From assembly GCF_039543185.1 (NCBI RefSeq), contig NZ_BAABJG010000003.1:186001-250000 (forward strand): DNA of 64,000 bases, in the 5' to 3' direction. Both the position numbers and the translations under genes were made by a program. The first letter of the stretch is position 1, and each line of letters opens with the position of its first letter. The stretch comes from Paenibacillus_S vulneris. GTDB taxonomy: Bacteria; Bacillota; Bacilli; Paenibacillales; NBRC-103111. The notes beneath the pieces are model-generated. The model was not told where the DNA came from. It worked only from the letters and a program-made list of their open reading frames with translations, and made no database searches. Positions 16,371 through 26,076 of the stretch are shown piece by piece.

Positions 16371-16580
16371 ATGGCCCGCTTTCCAGATGTCGTCATTATT
16401 GTTCGATCCAAGAAAAATTTTGCGAATATCGGCAGAATCCGGATTATCGGAAGTGCAAAGCCTTGCCAGAGATTTATTAAAGTAGGAGCCCCAGTCAAAG
16501 ATGCTGTATTATGCTTGCTCCAACATGGATTTACGATTGTTGAACAAGGAAATGTCGGTGTTTTTTACCGGATTCGCTAA
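16371..16580 (+). CDS. Small hypothetical protein (69 aa)
   Basis: The ATG at 16371 has an excellent ribosome site, AAAGGAG, 7 bases upstream. The product is basic, with IIVRSKKNFANIGRIRIIG and a hydrophobic second half, and has no signal peptide. I recognise no family. The frame is open further upstream, to 16266, without another good start. It stands between two well-defined genes and may be real. Confidence 0.5.
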   Translation: MARFPDVVIIVRSKKNFANIGRIRIIGSAKPCQRFIKVGAPVKDAVLCLLQHGFTIVEQGNVGVFYRIR

Positions 16581-16850
16581 TTACCATTTGAAGGACCTGG
16601 CTGATTTTGAGGGATTTTCAGATTCCAACCATGCCTGGTTCTATTCAGGTTGTATGAGAACAGCCTCATGCGGGTACACTTTTTTCTTTACAATCGAACG
16701 TATATTCGGTATGATTTACGTATGTGGATAAATATTCCAATACCCATCCAACCGGACATATTTGCGAAGGGGAAAATAAGGCAGCTTTTTGACGTCCGAA
16801 TCTTGCTGTGTGTGCTGGTACTGATAATACCTGGAAAGGTGAGGGGCTAT

Positions 16851-17177
16851 ATGGGGGAAAACATGATGACGAAGCACGTAGTTAAATCCTTTAGCTTAAT
16901 AGGCATTAGAGGTGAGTGTCTTTATAAGGATTTTTCCACAGCGTTACCTGCAGCCAGAGCCAAGCTAATCGAGAATCAATCCTTCGTCATGACAACCTAC
17001 AGGGGTGCCGTTACAGATATATGGAAGGGCTATCAGAAGATCAATGAATACATAAGAAAAAACGGATGGGTAGAAGACCGGACTTCTTTTGTTGTGGAAC
17101 TTTATGATGAACGTTTTAACAAAACTTCCGACGATAGTGAGATGGAAATTTACATACCGGTTAGGAAAAGCGATTGA
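16851..17177 (+). CDS. GyrI-like / AraC effector-binding-like small protein
   Basis: A 108-residue protein whose second half resembles the end of GyrI-like small-molecule-binding domains: VMTTYRGAVTDIWKGYQKIN, EYIRKNGW, then a strand EMEIYIPVRK. GyrI-like proteins usually have about 150 residues and two pseudo-repeats, so this one may be short or lack part of the first repeat. The start at 16851 follows GGTGAGGGG; two further in-frame ATGs lie at 16863 and 16866. It precedes two other short genes on the same strand. Confidence 0.62.
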   Translation: MGENMMTKHVVKSFSLIGIRGECLYKDFSTALPAARAKLIENQSFVMTTYRGAVTDIWKGYQKINEYIRKNGWVEDRTSFVVELYDERFNKTSDDSEMEIYIPVRKSD

Positions 17178-17248
17178 TCATTAAACCTTATACATGCGGT
17201 TAAAGACTATAGAAAGGGTCTCCGTCGCAATTAAAAGAGGGACAGTTC

Positions 17249-17638
17249 ATGAAATTTTACATAGCATCCAGCCTTAAAAATATAGAGAATGTCCGGGTAG
17301 CTGCAAAAAGCCTGAAATCTCACGGGTTGATCCAGACATATGATTGGACAAACCATTCCAATATCGATTCTATAACCAAGCTGCGTCAGATTGGCCAGGA
17401 TGAAGTATCTGGTGTTTTGGATGCCGATGTGGTCATCGTAATGATCCCCGCGGGGAAGGGCAGCCACGTAGAGTTAGGTATTGCTTTGGCTGCAAAAAAG
17501 AAGATCGTTTTGTACTCTTCAACAGATGAAATTAATGATATGAAAACAACCTGTTCTTTTTATCATTTAAAGGAAGTTGAACAGATCATCGGTCCGATGG
17601 ACGAGCTAATAAAAACGGTCTGTCTTTTCATAAAATAG
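17249..17638 (+). CDS. Nucleoside 2-deoxyribosyltransferase-like protein
   Basis: A 129-residue protein with the start MKFYIASSL and a later DADVVIVMIPAGKGSHVELG-IALA, the layout of the nucleoside deoxyribosyltransferase / DUF4406-like flavodoxin-type fold. In true enzymes the glutamate in the GSHVELG segment is the nucleophile. It could salvage nucleosides or only bind nucleotides. AGAGGGACA precedes the ATG. The DinB-like gene follows after 19 bases. Confidence 0.65.
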   Translation: MKFYIASSLKNIENVRVAAKSLKSHGLIQTYDWTNHSNIDSITKLRQIGQDEVSGVLDADVVIVMIPAGKGSHVELGIALAAKKKIVLYSSTDEINDMKTTCSFYHLKEVEQIIGPMDELIKTVCLFIK

Positions 17639-17657
17639 TGGAAGGGACCTTATCGCT

Positions 17658-18188
17658 ATGAAACTAAACACACTGGTTCTAAATGAAATGAATAAGCAGC
17701 TCAAACGAATAGAATCCTGTTTGAAGCTTCTCTCAGATGAACAAATATGGCATAGATGTAAGCCTAATATGAATAGCGTCGGCAACTTATGTCTTCATTT
17801 GGCGGGGAACGAGTACCAACATATTGTCAGCGGTATTGGCAATGCCCCCTTTAATCGGACCAGATCATCCGAATTCACCACCAACAATGGAATGTCACGT
17901 GAAGCTTTGATAGAGCTGCTTAACGATGTCAGGCGGCAATCTTCTAGCATAATAGAAGGGATTACAGAATCTGATCTAACAACAAGCATTACCATACATT
18001 ATTCGGTTGAGGATTGGAACAAAATGGTGGTCCGCCCCGCGTTTGAAACTAACGCCTATTACTCAAGGGATATAGAAACGATACTAGTTCAAGTATGTGA
18101 GCATTATAGCTATCATGCTGGCCAAATCGTTATAATAACCAAATTATTGAATGATAATCAGGACAACATTACCGGAACGTATCATTGA
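17658..18188 (+). CDS. DinB-fold (DUF1572-type) protein
   Basis: A 176-residue four-helix protein. The fold's metal ligands are likely H47 (NLCLHLAG), H149 and H153 (CEHYSYHAGQI). Members with this longer form are annotated as DUF1572 or DinB. The function is unknown. GGAAGGGACC precedes the start. It is probably translated from the same message as the deoxyribosyltransferase-like gene. A long hairpin and then a terminator follow. Confidence 0.78.
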   Translation: MKLNTLVLNEMNKQLKRIESCLKLLSDEQIWHRCKPNMNSVGNLCLHLAGNEYQHIVSGIGNAPFNRTRSSEFTTNNGMSREALIELLNDVRRQSSSIIEGITESDLTTSITIHYSVEDWNKMVVRPAFETNAYYSRDIETILVQVCEHYSYHAGQIVIITKLLNDNQDNITGTYH

Positions 18189-18200
18189 AGTATGTCCGCC

Positions 18201-18251
18201 TTTGAAGCCCGTGAAAATACCCTAAAAATAACGACATTTCATGGGTTTCAA
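18201..18251 (+). other. Long hairpin in the 3' region of the DinB-like gene
   Basis: TTGAAGCCCGTGAAA (18202-18216) pairs along its whole length with TTTCATGGGTTTCAA (18237-18251) if two G-U pairs are allowed, leaving a 20-base loop. The wobbles work only in the plus-strand RNA. No T run follows, so it is not a simple terminator. Confidence 0.5.
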
Positions 18252-18326
18252 TAGCGGCTGGAGGGGCATGTCCCACTGGAGTATATTGGAAATAGTTCAA
18301 GCTCAATAAGTTTTTCGACGGACTCG

Positions 18327-18349
18327 CCCCACTTTGGTGGGGTTATTTT
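18327..18349 (+). terminator. Rho-independent terminator
   Basis: CCCCAC (18327-18332) pairs with GTGGGG (18337-18342) around TTTG, followed by TTATTTT. It closes the transcript of the DinB-like gene. Confidence 0.88.
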
Positions 18350-18526
18350 GCATGCCGCGGACAATGTAGCGCTTCAAAACGGACTAGGATAGATCGTATT
18401 TAGAGGATTCCATATTATGGATAATTTTCATTAGAATGATGTGATTTATGTAAAGCCATTACACAGCGGAACGCTTAGAATGAGGTGGAAAGGTGAAGGG
18501 ACTCATCTAAATAAGGGAGGAAGCAT

Positions 18527-19816
18527 ATGGTTCAGCGCCGCTGTTGGGTAGGTTTATTGATGGTTTGGATTGTATTCATGCTATCGGCATGCGCTCCACT
18601 AGGAGGAAATGCAGAGAAGGGAGGAAGTCAGGATGATCCGTCCAAGCCGGTCACATTAAAAGTGTTAGGCGTCATTACGTTCTCCGATGAGCAGTGGGAC
18701 AACATTTTTGTCAAGCCGATTCAAAAGAAGTTCCCCCACGTGACCTTGGAAAGACTGAACGAGAAAAACTACAGCGAACGCTTAACCTCGGGGTATGTCC
18801 CGGATCTGATCGTCACATCGTTTTCCTCCATCCCCAGTATGATTGATCTGAAGGTGGTCGGCGATATCGGGCCTATGATGCAAGCATATCATTTTGATAC
18901 CGGTATCTTCGATCAGCCTATTGCCGACATGTTTAGAACCTTTCCTTCACTTCAGTTTGCAGGCTTGCCTATGTACAAAAACCCGAAAGTGCTGTTTTAT
19001 AACAAAGATATTTTTGACAGGCTCGCCGTTCCTTACCCTAAGGACGATATGACCTGGGATCAGGCGGCAGAGCTGGCCCGCAAGCTGACGGCTTCGATAG
19101 ATGGCGTCCCTTATATGGGGCTTCAGCCTGGAAGTGTGTCTCACCTGGCAGGGCAATTATCGCTTCAACAGGTTCATCCGCAAACGAATAAAGCGGCTAT
19201 CAATTCGGATGGCTATAAACAGTTGTTTCAATTTTTGAAGCAGCTTCAGACGATCCCGGGCATGGATCTGGCCAAGGCCAATTCGGATGCGTTTTACAAA
19301 ACCCGCACCCTTGCCATGTACGATTATTGGACGACAGACGGCCTGATTCCGCTGGAAGAAGCCTCTAAGGCGGGGAATCCGATGAACTGGGACATGGTCA
19401 CTTCGCCTGTATTTGCCAATAAGCCGGGCATTCATTCCATGCCGGACGTTCATGTCATGTTAATGTCCTCGATGAGCGAGCACAAGGAGCTTGTATATCA
19501 AATCATGTCCCTTATCGCATCCTCCGAAGAGGCTCAAACGGAATTTGCCAAAATTGGCAGAGTCCCTGTGCTGCGGGATGCCAAAGTGTTCCAGCATTTC
19601 GGGGAAAATTTCGCCAGTGTCAAAGGGAAGCATCTGGAGGCTATTTTCAAGACGGGCTTTGCGCCAAGGCCGGCCCCGTCTGCTTATGAGGGCTTGGCAA
19701 GCAAGCCGCTGAACGATGCCTTGAACCGTGTCTACGCTGAAAATGAAGATATTAACACGGCTCTTAGAAAAGCGGAAGAGGAAGCCAATAAAGCTATCGA
19801 AGGGGCAATGAAGTAG
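18527..19816 (+). CDS. Extracellular solute-binding lipoprotein (ABC sugar transport type)
   Basis: A 429-residue binding protein of the family 1 sugar type. The lipobox LSAC places the lipidated cysteine at residue 22. The family pattern is seen in PDLIVTSF, YKNPKVLFYNKDIFDRL and TWDQAAELARKL. It should deliver an oligosaccharide to an ABC permease, but no permease genes adjoin it; instead two glycan-degrading enzymes follow at once. GGGAGG precedes the ATG. The inverted repeat TGTAA-N5-TTACA at 18449-18463 may be an operator or a weak cre. Confidence 0.9.
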   Translation: MVQRRCWVGLLMVWIVFMLSACAPLGGNAEKGGSQDDPSKPVTLKVLGVITFSDEQWDNIFVKPIQKKFPHVTLERLNEKNYSERLTSGYVPDLIVTSFSSIPSMIDLKVVGDIGPMMQAYHFDTGIFDQPIADMFRTFPSLQFAGLPMYKNPKVLFYNKDIFDRLAVPYPKDDMTWDQAAELARKLTASIDGVPYMGLQPGSVSHLAGQLSLQQVHPQTNKAAINSDGYKQLFQFLKQLQTIPGMDLAKANSDAFYKTRTLAMYDYWTTDGLIPLEEASKAGNPMNWDMVTSPVFANKPGIHSMPDVHVMLMSSMSEHKELVYQIMSLIASSEEAQTEFAKIGRVPVLRDAKVFQHFGENFASVKGKHLEAIFKTGFAPRPAPSAYEGLASKPLNDALNRVYAENEDINTALRKAEEEANKAIEGAMK

Positions 19817-19854
19817 CAGGGGCTGCTAATTGAAATGGAACAGGAGCGGGATTC

Positions 19855-22425
19855 ATGGACAGCGCAAATAGAAAACGGCTGTGGAAACAGCAAATTCTTG
19901 AAATCGCTTCCCAGGCGGAAGAGCCCTATTATTTATTCGGGGAGGAGAGGAATCGGCCGATTCTATGGCTTCAGGATTTTCCGGAAGATTGGCTGGAGCG
20001 CTCCCAGCGTCGCGAGTTTGCAGCTGTTGTGCGGCCGGGAGAGTTCTATGTGCTGCAAGTCGTCTTGTTTGCCGCTCGCTGCTCGCTAATAGACGTGCAA
20101 GCAGAATTCACGGATCTGGTGTCCTCTCAAGGGTCGCGCATTCCTGCTTCCGGAATCGAGTGCTTTGCCATGGGAGGCATGGATGCGTACGGACAGCCGT
20201 TTAAGAAAAAAGTTACTGTCCGACAGGGAGGCGTTCAGTCGCTGTGGATTGGAATTTCCGTTCCCAGAGATGTGCCCGCGGCTTCGTATTCCGGAGTATG
20301 GACCTTTTCAGCTTGCGGCGGTATTCAGCCGTTTACCGTAAAGCTAACGGTAGCTGGCCAGCCTCTGGACGATGCCGGAGATAGCGAGATGTGGAGGCAT
20401 TCCCGTCTGCGATGGCTGAACTCGGATCTGGCTATCGACGAAGAAGTGACGGCACCTTACATTCCGGTTACCTGGAAGGATCGGAGGGTGGGCTGCTTAG
20501 GCAGAGAGCTGACCCTTAATGACTATGGGTTCCCCGAAGCAATTGAAAGCCGGTTCAATGACGCTGTAGACGGACTCACGGATGTTGGGAAGCCGATTCT
20601 TGCAGAACCGATTCGTTTTGCTGTCCAAACCCCGGAAGGAGAGGCAGTCTGGGAGAGCAGAGGAGTACGCTTCGAGAGACAAACGGACAGCCGAATTGGA
20701 TGGTCTGCCCAAAGTCATTGCCCTTCGTTCGAGATGAGGTGTCAAGGCGAGCTCGAATACGATGGGTACGTCCATTATGAAGTAACCTTGAAGGCGAAGA
20801 AGACTGTACATGTCAGCGATATGTGGCTTGATATTCCTTATGCTCCGGGTGCAGCACGTTATGGAATGGGACTCGGGCATAAGGGAGGCTTTCTTCCCGA
20901 GCATCTGGACTGGCACTGGGATCCTTCTAAACATCAGCATGCGATGTGGATTGGTGACGTTAATGCGGGCCTGCGGCTCCGTCTGCTCGATCCAGAAGGC
21001 CGCAGACCGTTCGTCAATATTTATTACAAGCACCGTCCCTTAACGGTACCGGATAGCTGGGGGAATCGAGGCAAAGGCGGCGTCAAGCTCTTACATCGGG
21101 AACATGCAGCTGTATTACGCGCTTATAGCGGTGAACGAATGATGGAGCAGGGAGAAGAACTGCGCTTCGTCTTTGATCTGATGATCACTCCGCTCAAGAC
21201 GATAGAGATGAATGCCCATTGGAATAACCGGTATTTGCATCGGCTGGAGGGCAAAGCGGTGATGGATCATTGGCAAGAACAGGCTCTCGCTAGCGGCGCC
21301 AATATCATCAATATCCACCATGGCGCGGATGCCCATCCGTTCATTAATTATCCGTTCCTGGAAACGGAGACTCTTGCCCGGTTCGTAGCGGAAGCGCATA
21401 ACAGGAATCTGCAAGTCAAGCTATATTATACCGTGAGGGAAATCAGCGATCATATGACGGAGCTGCAAGCGCTCCGGAGCCTGGGGGATGAGATATTTCC
21501 AAGGCCGAATCCGGATGTGGTCACTTCTTTATGGCAGGGCGATGCGGCGAAGTGGGTTCGAGAGCATCTGGGGGATGACATCATTCCTGCGTGGAAGCAT
21601 GAATTTAAAGCAGGAAAATACACGGGGGAAATCGATGCGGCTATAGTAACGGACGGGACTTCGAGATTAGTCAATTACTATGTGGAAGGCTTGAATTGGC
21701 TGCTGAAGCATACCGATATGGACGGCCTGTATATCGACGATACGGCCTATGATCGTTTCACGATGCGGCGTGTCCGCAAAATACTGGACCGGACGAAACC
21801 GGGCTCCTTGATCGATTTTCATACATGGAACCACATGAATGAAAGGGCGGGCTTTGTAAATAATGCCGACTTATATATGGAGCTCTTCCCTTATCTCGAC
21901 AGCCTGTGGATCGGGGAAGGGTTCAAATACAACGAGGTCCGTCCCGAGTATTGGCTGGTTGAAATCAGCGGCATTCCCTTCGGGCTTATGGGGGAAATGC
22001 TGGGTGATGGCAACCCTTGGCGCGGCATGATTTACGGGATGTCCAATCGGCTTGGCTGGTTCGGTCATAGCCCGGAGGGGCTCTGGAAGCTATGGGATCG
22101 TTTTGGTATCCAGGATGCGCAAATGCTGGGCTACTGGCATCCGGACAATCCGATTGCGCCTAGTCGCAAGGATGTAGCTGTTACCGTATACCGCAAGCAG
22201 AATCAAATGCTCATTGCTGCGGCCAGCTGGGCGGACGAACCGGTCCAATGCTCCCTTCATATCGATTGGGGGCAGCTTGGCTGGGAGCCCGACTCGCTAT
22301 GTATCGAAGTGCCGGCAATTGACAATATTCAAGATTCGAGAGCCTTGGAATCTTTGCAAGCCATACCGCTGCAGCCGCAGCAGGGATTGATCATTATCGT
22401 CCGAAGCGGAAGCGGGAACTTATAG
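19855..22425 (+). CDS. Glycoside-hydrolase-like protein (DUF6067 type)
   Basis: An 856-residue cytoplasmic protein (no signal peptide). The N-terminal 400 residues are beta-sandwich-like. From about residue 450 there is a TIM-barrel-like region with IINIHHGADAHPFINYPFLE, VKLYYTVREISDHM, then GLYIDDTAYDRFTMRRVRKI and DFHTWNHMNERAGFVNNADL. This layout fits the DUF6067/glycoside hydrolase domain proteins, in which an aspartate pair after the GLYIDD strand is likely catalytic. Specificity cannot be read. GGAGCGGG precedes the ATG, and the GH89 gene begins 14 bases after its stop, so the two act in one operon on the same glycan. Confidence 0.85.
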   Translation: MDSANRKRLWKQQILEIASQAEEPYYLFGEERNRPILWLQDFPEDWLERSQRREFAAVVRPGEFYVLQVVLFAARCSLIDVQAEFTDLVSSQGSRIPASGIECFAMGGMDAYGQPFKKKVTVRQGGVQSLWIGISVPRDVPAASYSGVWTFSACGGIQPFTVKLTVAGQPLDDAGDSEMWRHSRLRWLNSDLAIDEEVTAPYIPVTWKDRRVGCLGRELTLNDYGFPEAIESRFNDAVDGLTDVGKPILAEPIRFAVQTPEGEAVWESRGVRFERQTDSRIGWSAQSHCPSFEMRCQGELEYDGYVHYEVTLKAKKTVHVSDMWLDIPYAPGAARYGMGLGHKGGFLPEHLDWHWDPSKHQHAMWIGDVNAGLRLRLLDPEGRRPFVNIYYKHRPLTVPDSWGNRGKGGVKLLHREHAAVLRAYSGERMMEQGEELRFVFDLMITPLKTIEMNAHWNNRYLHRLEGKAVMDHWQEQALASGANIINIHHGADAHPFINYPFLETETLARFVAEAHNRNLQVKLYYTVREISDHMTELQALRSLGDEIFPRPNPDVVTSLWQGDAAKWVREHLGDDIIPAWKHEFKAGKYTGEIDAAIVTDGTSRLVNYYVEGLNWLLKHTDMDGLYIDDTAYDRFTMRRVRKILDRTKPGSLIDFHTWNHMNERAGFVNNADLYMELFPYLDSLWIGEGFKYNEVRPEYWLVEISGIPFGLMGEMLGDGNPWRGMIYGMSNRLGWFGHSPEGLWKLWDRFGIQDAQMLGYWHPDNPIAPSRKDVAVTVYRKQNQMLIAAASWADEPVQCSLHIDWGQLGWEPDSLCIEVPAIDNIQDSRALESLQAIPLQPQQGLIIIVRSGSGNL

Positions 22426-22439
22426 GAGGAGACAAGCTA

Positions 22440-24566
22440 ATGACAGGTGCTGTAAGAAATAACGTTGTGGATAAAGAAGTCGTAGTAGGGTTATTGCATC
22501 GTCTGTTGGGTGCAGCTTATGCCGAGCAATTTGAGCTGGAAGTGATTGCGCAGGACCAGGGACGCGATGTGTTTGAGATTGAAAATAAGGGGAAGAGAAT
22601 CGTGCTGCGGGGATCGAACGGTATCAGTCTCGCTTCCGCGCTTCACTGGTATTTAAAATACAGCTGCCATGCGCATATTTCCTGGTCAGGCGATCAGTTG
22701 TCGCTGCCGGACCAGCTGCCGCCCGTAAGAGAGGCTGTTCGTAAAATAACCCCTTATCGTCATCGATATATGTACAATTTCTGTACCTTTAACTACACGA
22801 TGACCTGGTGGGATTGGAAGCGATGGGAGCGGGAAATCGATTGGATGGCGCTGCACGGCATTAACATGCCTCTAGCCGCAACGGGACAGGAAGCGGTTTG
22901 GATGGAGACAGGGCGCAAGCTGGGGCTGTCCGACGATGAAATGCTCAAGCATTTGACAGGACCGGCTTACCTGGCCTGGCACTATATGGGGAATGTCGAC
23001 GGTATGGGAGGGCCGCTTCCAACAAGCTGGATTGAAGGGCAGAGAGAGCTGCAGCTGCAAATTCTGGAGCGTGAACGCCAGCTCGGCATGACGCCGGTGT
23101 TAGCGGGCTTCTATGGTCATGTGCCTGCCGCATTGAAACAGAAGCATCCGGATGCCAACATCCTGCAGCTGAAGTCATGGTTTGGAATGCCGGGCATTCA
23201 CTTCCTGGACCCGCGGGATCCCTTGTTTGACGAAGCGGCCGGTCACTTTTACGAGGAGCAGAAGAGGCTTTACGGGACGGACCACTTGTACGCGATGGAT
23301 TTGTTCCATGAAGGGAAATCGCCTGACACCTCGACGGAGTATGTCACCGAGTCGGCAAAGGCTGTTTGTCAAAGCATGCTGAACCATGATCCGGATGGAA
23401 TCTGGGTCATGCAGAGCTGGTCGATGTCCGAGCCCATTGTGCGTTCCCTTCCGAAGGAGCATCTGCTGATGCTGGATTTGCATGCGGAGAGCAATGCCAA
23501 ATGGAAGCAATCTCATGCTTTTTACGGAAAACCGTGGATTTGGTGCATGCTGCACAACTTCGGTGCGCGTAACGGGATGTTCGGGGATCTGGATTCGTTG
23601 GCGCAAGGTCCGGCACAGGCGCTGCATGACCCGGGGAGAGGGGATATGGCGGGGATCGGCTTTGCTCCTGAAGCCATTGAGGAGAATCCGGTTTTTTACG
23701 ACCTGCTGAGTGAAATGATTTGGCGGACAGAGGCTCCCGATCCGGATGAATGGGCAGCAGCCTACTTGCGGCGCCGCTATGGCAGACATAGTGATGCAGC
23801 AGTAGAAGCATGGCGCTTGCTTCGCAAATCGGTCTATTCAAAAAATGCTAATTATGAATCCGTTGTTTGCGCCAGACCGAAGCTGGAAATTAGACGAACC
23901 TGCAACGGAACGGTAGTTCCTTTCTATGATGTGCGGGTGCTGCTGCGTGCATGGGAAGCCTTGCTGGAGAGCGGGGAGGAATTGCGGACTTCCATCAACT
24001 ATCAGTACGATTTGGTGAATGTAGGACGGCAGGTGTTATCAGATACGGCAAGGCCGCTGCATTTGAAGATGATTGAGGCGTTCACCCGAAGGGACCGTAC
24101 GGGATTTCAAGAATATTGGAACGCATTGGAGGCACTGATCGTCGATCTGGAAGAGCTGCTCGGCACCAATGTTCATTTTCTTACCGGCCCATGGATAGAC
24201 CGGGCGAAGAAGTGGGGAAACACACAGGATGAGATAGCGCTTCATGAGTTCAATGCCCGCACGATCATTTCCACCTGGTGGCCCGAGGTTACCTTTGACG
24301 ACTATGCACACAAACAGTGGTCTGGCATCATGGCGAGCTATTACTTGCAAAGGTGGAGACGATTCTCCGCCTGCCTGGAGGCCTCCATCGACGATCCCGA
24401 TTCTTTCGATCAGCAAGCCTTTGACCGGGAAATACGCGAGTGGGAGGTTAGCTGGATGGAAGGAAGCGATACCTTTGCGTTGGAAGCTGCAGGAGATCCT
24501 GTAGACGTATCCCGGCGGTTGTTCAAGACCTACGCCGATATGGTTGAATGCTTTTGGAATGGATGA
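22440..24566 (+). CDS. Alpha-N-acetylglucosaminidase, GH89 (NAGLU type)
   Basis: A 708-residue enzyme with a short N-terminal domain, a TIM barrel and a C-terminal all-alpha domain, as in human NAGLU and CpGH89. The barrel begins at YRHRYMYNFCTFNYTMTWWD. The catalytic acid/base is expected at E291 in MDLFHEGKSP and the nucleophile at E411 in GFAPEAIEENP. GH89 enzymes remove terminal alpha-1,4-linked GlcNAc from heparan-type glycans or mucin. The protein has no signal peptide, so it should act on imported oligosaccharides. TAGGAGGAG precedes the ATG; it is the last gene of the operon. Confidence 0.95.
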   Translation: MTGAVRNNVVDKEVVVGLLHRLLGAAYAEQFELEVIAQDQGRDVFEIENKGKRIVLRGSNGISLASALHWYLKYSCHAHISWSGDQLSLPDQLPPVREAVRKITPYRHRYMYNFCTFNYTMTWWDWKRWEREIDWMALHGINMPLAATGQEAVWMETGRKLGLSDDEMLKHLTGPAYLAWHYMGNVDGMGGPLPTSWIEGQRELQLQILERERQLGMTPVLAGFYGHVPAALKQKHPDANILQLKSWFGMPGIHFLDPRDPLFDEAAGHFYEEQKRLYGTDHLYAMDLFHEGKSPDTSTEYVTESAKAVCQSMLNHDPDGIWVMQSWSMSEPIVRSLPKEHLLMLDLHAESNAKWKQSHAFYGKPWIWCMLHNFGARNGMFGDLDSLAQGPAQALHDPGRGDMAGIGFAPEAIEENPVFYDLLSEMIWRTEAPDPDEWAAAYLRRRYGRHSDAAVEAWRLLRKSVYSKNANYESVVCARPKLEIRRTCNGTVVPFYDVRVLLRAWEALLESGEELRTSINYQYDLVNVGRQVLSDTARPLHLKMIEAFTRRDRTGFQEYWNALEALIVDLEELLGTNVHFLTGPWIDRAKKWGNTQDEIALHEFNARTIISTWWPEVTFDDYAHKQWSGIMASYYLQRWRRFSACLEASIDDPDSFDQQAFDREIREWEVSWMEGSDTFALEAAGDPVDVSRRLFKTYADMVECFWNG

Positions 24567-24858
24567 TCCTATCCTGGACTTTTTCATGATTCGATTCGGG
24601 TAGTTTACCATTTATACTTTGTTGTAAAGCGTCTCTGGAAGACGGGTTTTAGAGGCTTGACCTCGTAACAACCCATCGTCCCGGGGCGTTTGTTTTTTGG
24701 TAAAGGCGGTGCTCAGAAAATCTGACAAGAGATGTTAGCCTAAGAAACGCTGCAGGGGAAGTCTGGTAACCGCATTAGGCTAGGGTGCAGGAATACGCGG
24801 CAGGATGTCGAAGAAGATAAGATTAAGCCTATGAAAATCGGATAAGAATGGAGAGCAT

Positions 24859-25962
24859 ATGATAATTAAAAAGCCCTTATCGGACATCATTCCTGAATTA
24901 TTTGATCTTCCTGGTGGTATATCTGTCTCGATAGATGCAAGCTGCAAAAGAATTATACATAATGCCACGGCTGCCGAGTTTCTCCGAATCAAATCAGGAG
25001 GAGACTTCTCGATGTCAGCGGACGACCCGCCTTCAGTACTTGCCTTCGATGAGCATGGAAGATGTCTGACTGCAAAAGAATTAACCTTACAGAAGGCTAT
25101 TTTGGAAGGCAAGGAAAATAAGCAAGTCGTAGAACTGGTGTGGCCTGACGGGGTTCGAAAAATCGCAGTCTGGAACAGCAAACCGATATTCAACGAACAA
25201 GGTGAAATTATTGGGGCTGTGTCCATTTCTGAAGATATTACCGATTATATGCTTGAAAAACGGCGGCTGCGGGAATCGCAGGAGCGGTTAAGGATCGAAT
25301 TGGAGAGGATGGATCGATTAAACCATGTAGCGCAGCTGGCTGCAGGCATCAGTCATGAGGTCAGGAATCCTCTAACCACAGTGAAGGGCTTTCTGCAAAT
25401 CATGCATTCTAATTTACAGAGGGTCGATGAAACGATCGTTAACCTGATGATCGAGGAATTAGATCGTGCAAATGAGATCATTTCCGATTTTCTGTCTCTT
25501 ACTAAGGTCCATAAGAAGGAATTAAGCCAAGATAATATATGGAACGTCATTGACCGGATGCTCCCGCTGATAGAGAATGAGGCTTTCATAGCGAAAAAGA
25601 AGCTGGTTTTGAAGCGAACTAAAGTATCTGATGTCATGCTCGATTCAAAAGAGGTCAAGCAGCTCATATTGAATCTGGTGCGAAATGCTCTCGAGGCCAT
25701 GCAAATCGGGGGCACTGTCTATGTCGAGACGCTGGAGACTCCATCCTGCGTAGAATTGCGAGTTACAGACGAAGGGCCGGGTATTCCAAAACATATTTTG
25801 GAGCAGCTGGGAACCGGAACCCCCTTTGTTACGACAAAGACGAACGGCACGGGAGTAGGACTTGCCATTTGCTATGACATCGCAAAACGGCATAATGCTC
25901 ACATGGATATTGAAACGAGTTCAACGGGAACGATGTTTAAGATACAATTCCCGAAGCTTTGA
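24859..25962 (+). CDS. Soluble PAS-domain sensor histidine kinase
   Basis: A 367-residue kinase without membrane segments. A PAS-like domain occupies residues 15-130 and ends with IFNEQGEIIGAVSISEDITD. The dimerisation domain carries the phosphoacceptor H166 in AAGISHEVRNPL, and the ATPase domain has the N box LILNLVRNALEAM, the G1 box DEGPGIP and the G2 box GTGVGLAI. It resembles the cytosolic KinA/KinE-like kinases that feed phosphorelays in spore formers. No response regulator adjoins it, so a phosphorelay role is possible but unproven. GGAGAG precedes the ATG. Confidence 0.92.
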   Translation: MIIKKPLSDIIPELFDLPGGISVSIDASCKRIIHNATAAEFLRIKSGGDFSMSADDPPSVLAFDEHGRCLTAKELTLQKAILEGKENKQVVELVWPDGVRKIAVWNSKPIFNEQGEIIGAVSISEDITDYMLEKRRLRESQERLRIELERMDRLNHVAQLAAGISHEVRNPLTTVKGFLQIMHSNLQRVDETIVNLMIEELDRANEIISDFLSLTKVHKKELSQDNIWNVIDRMLPLIENEAFIAKKKLVLKRTKVSDVMLDSKEVKQLILNLVRNALEAMQIGGTVYVETLETPSCVELRVTDEGPGIPKHILEQLGTGTPFVTTKTNGTGVGLAICYDIAKRHNAHMDIETSSTGTMFKIQFPKL

Positions 25963-26015
25963 AGCTGCAGCCGATTCATTGAGCGATAACGATAGTTTCA
26001 TAGTGAAAATAAGGC

Positions 26016-26042
26016 GCGTCTGCACTTAGCAGGCGCACTTTT
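26016..26042 (+). terminator. Rho-independent terminator after the histidine kinase
   Basis: GCGTCTGC (26016-26023) pairs with GCAGGCGC (26029-26036) with one wobble around ACTTA, followed by ACTTTTATT. Confidence 0.75.
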
Positions 26043-26076
26043 ATTAATAGTACTTATGGAAATAAGGAGGGTACTT

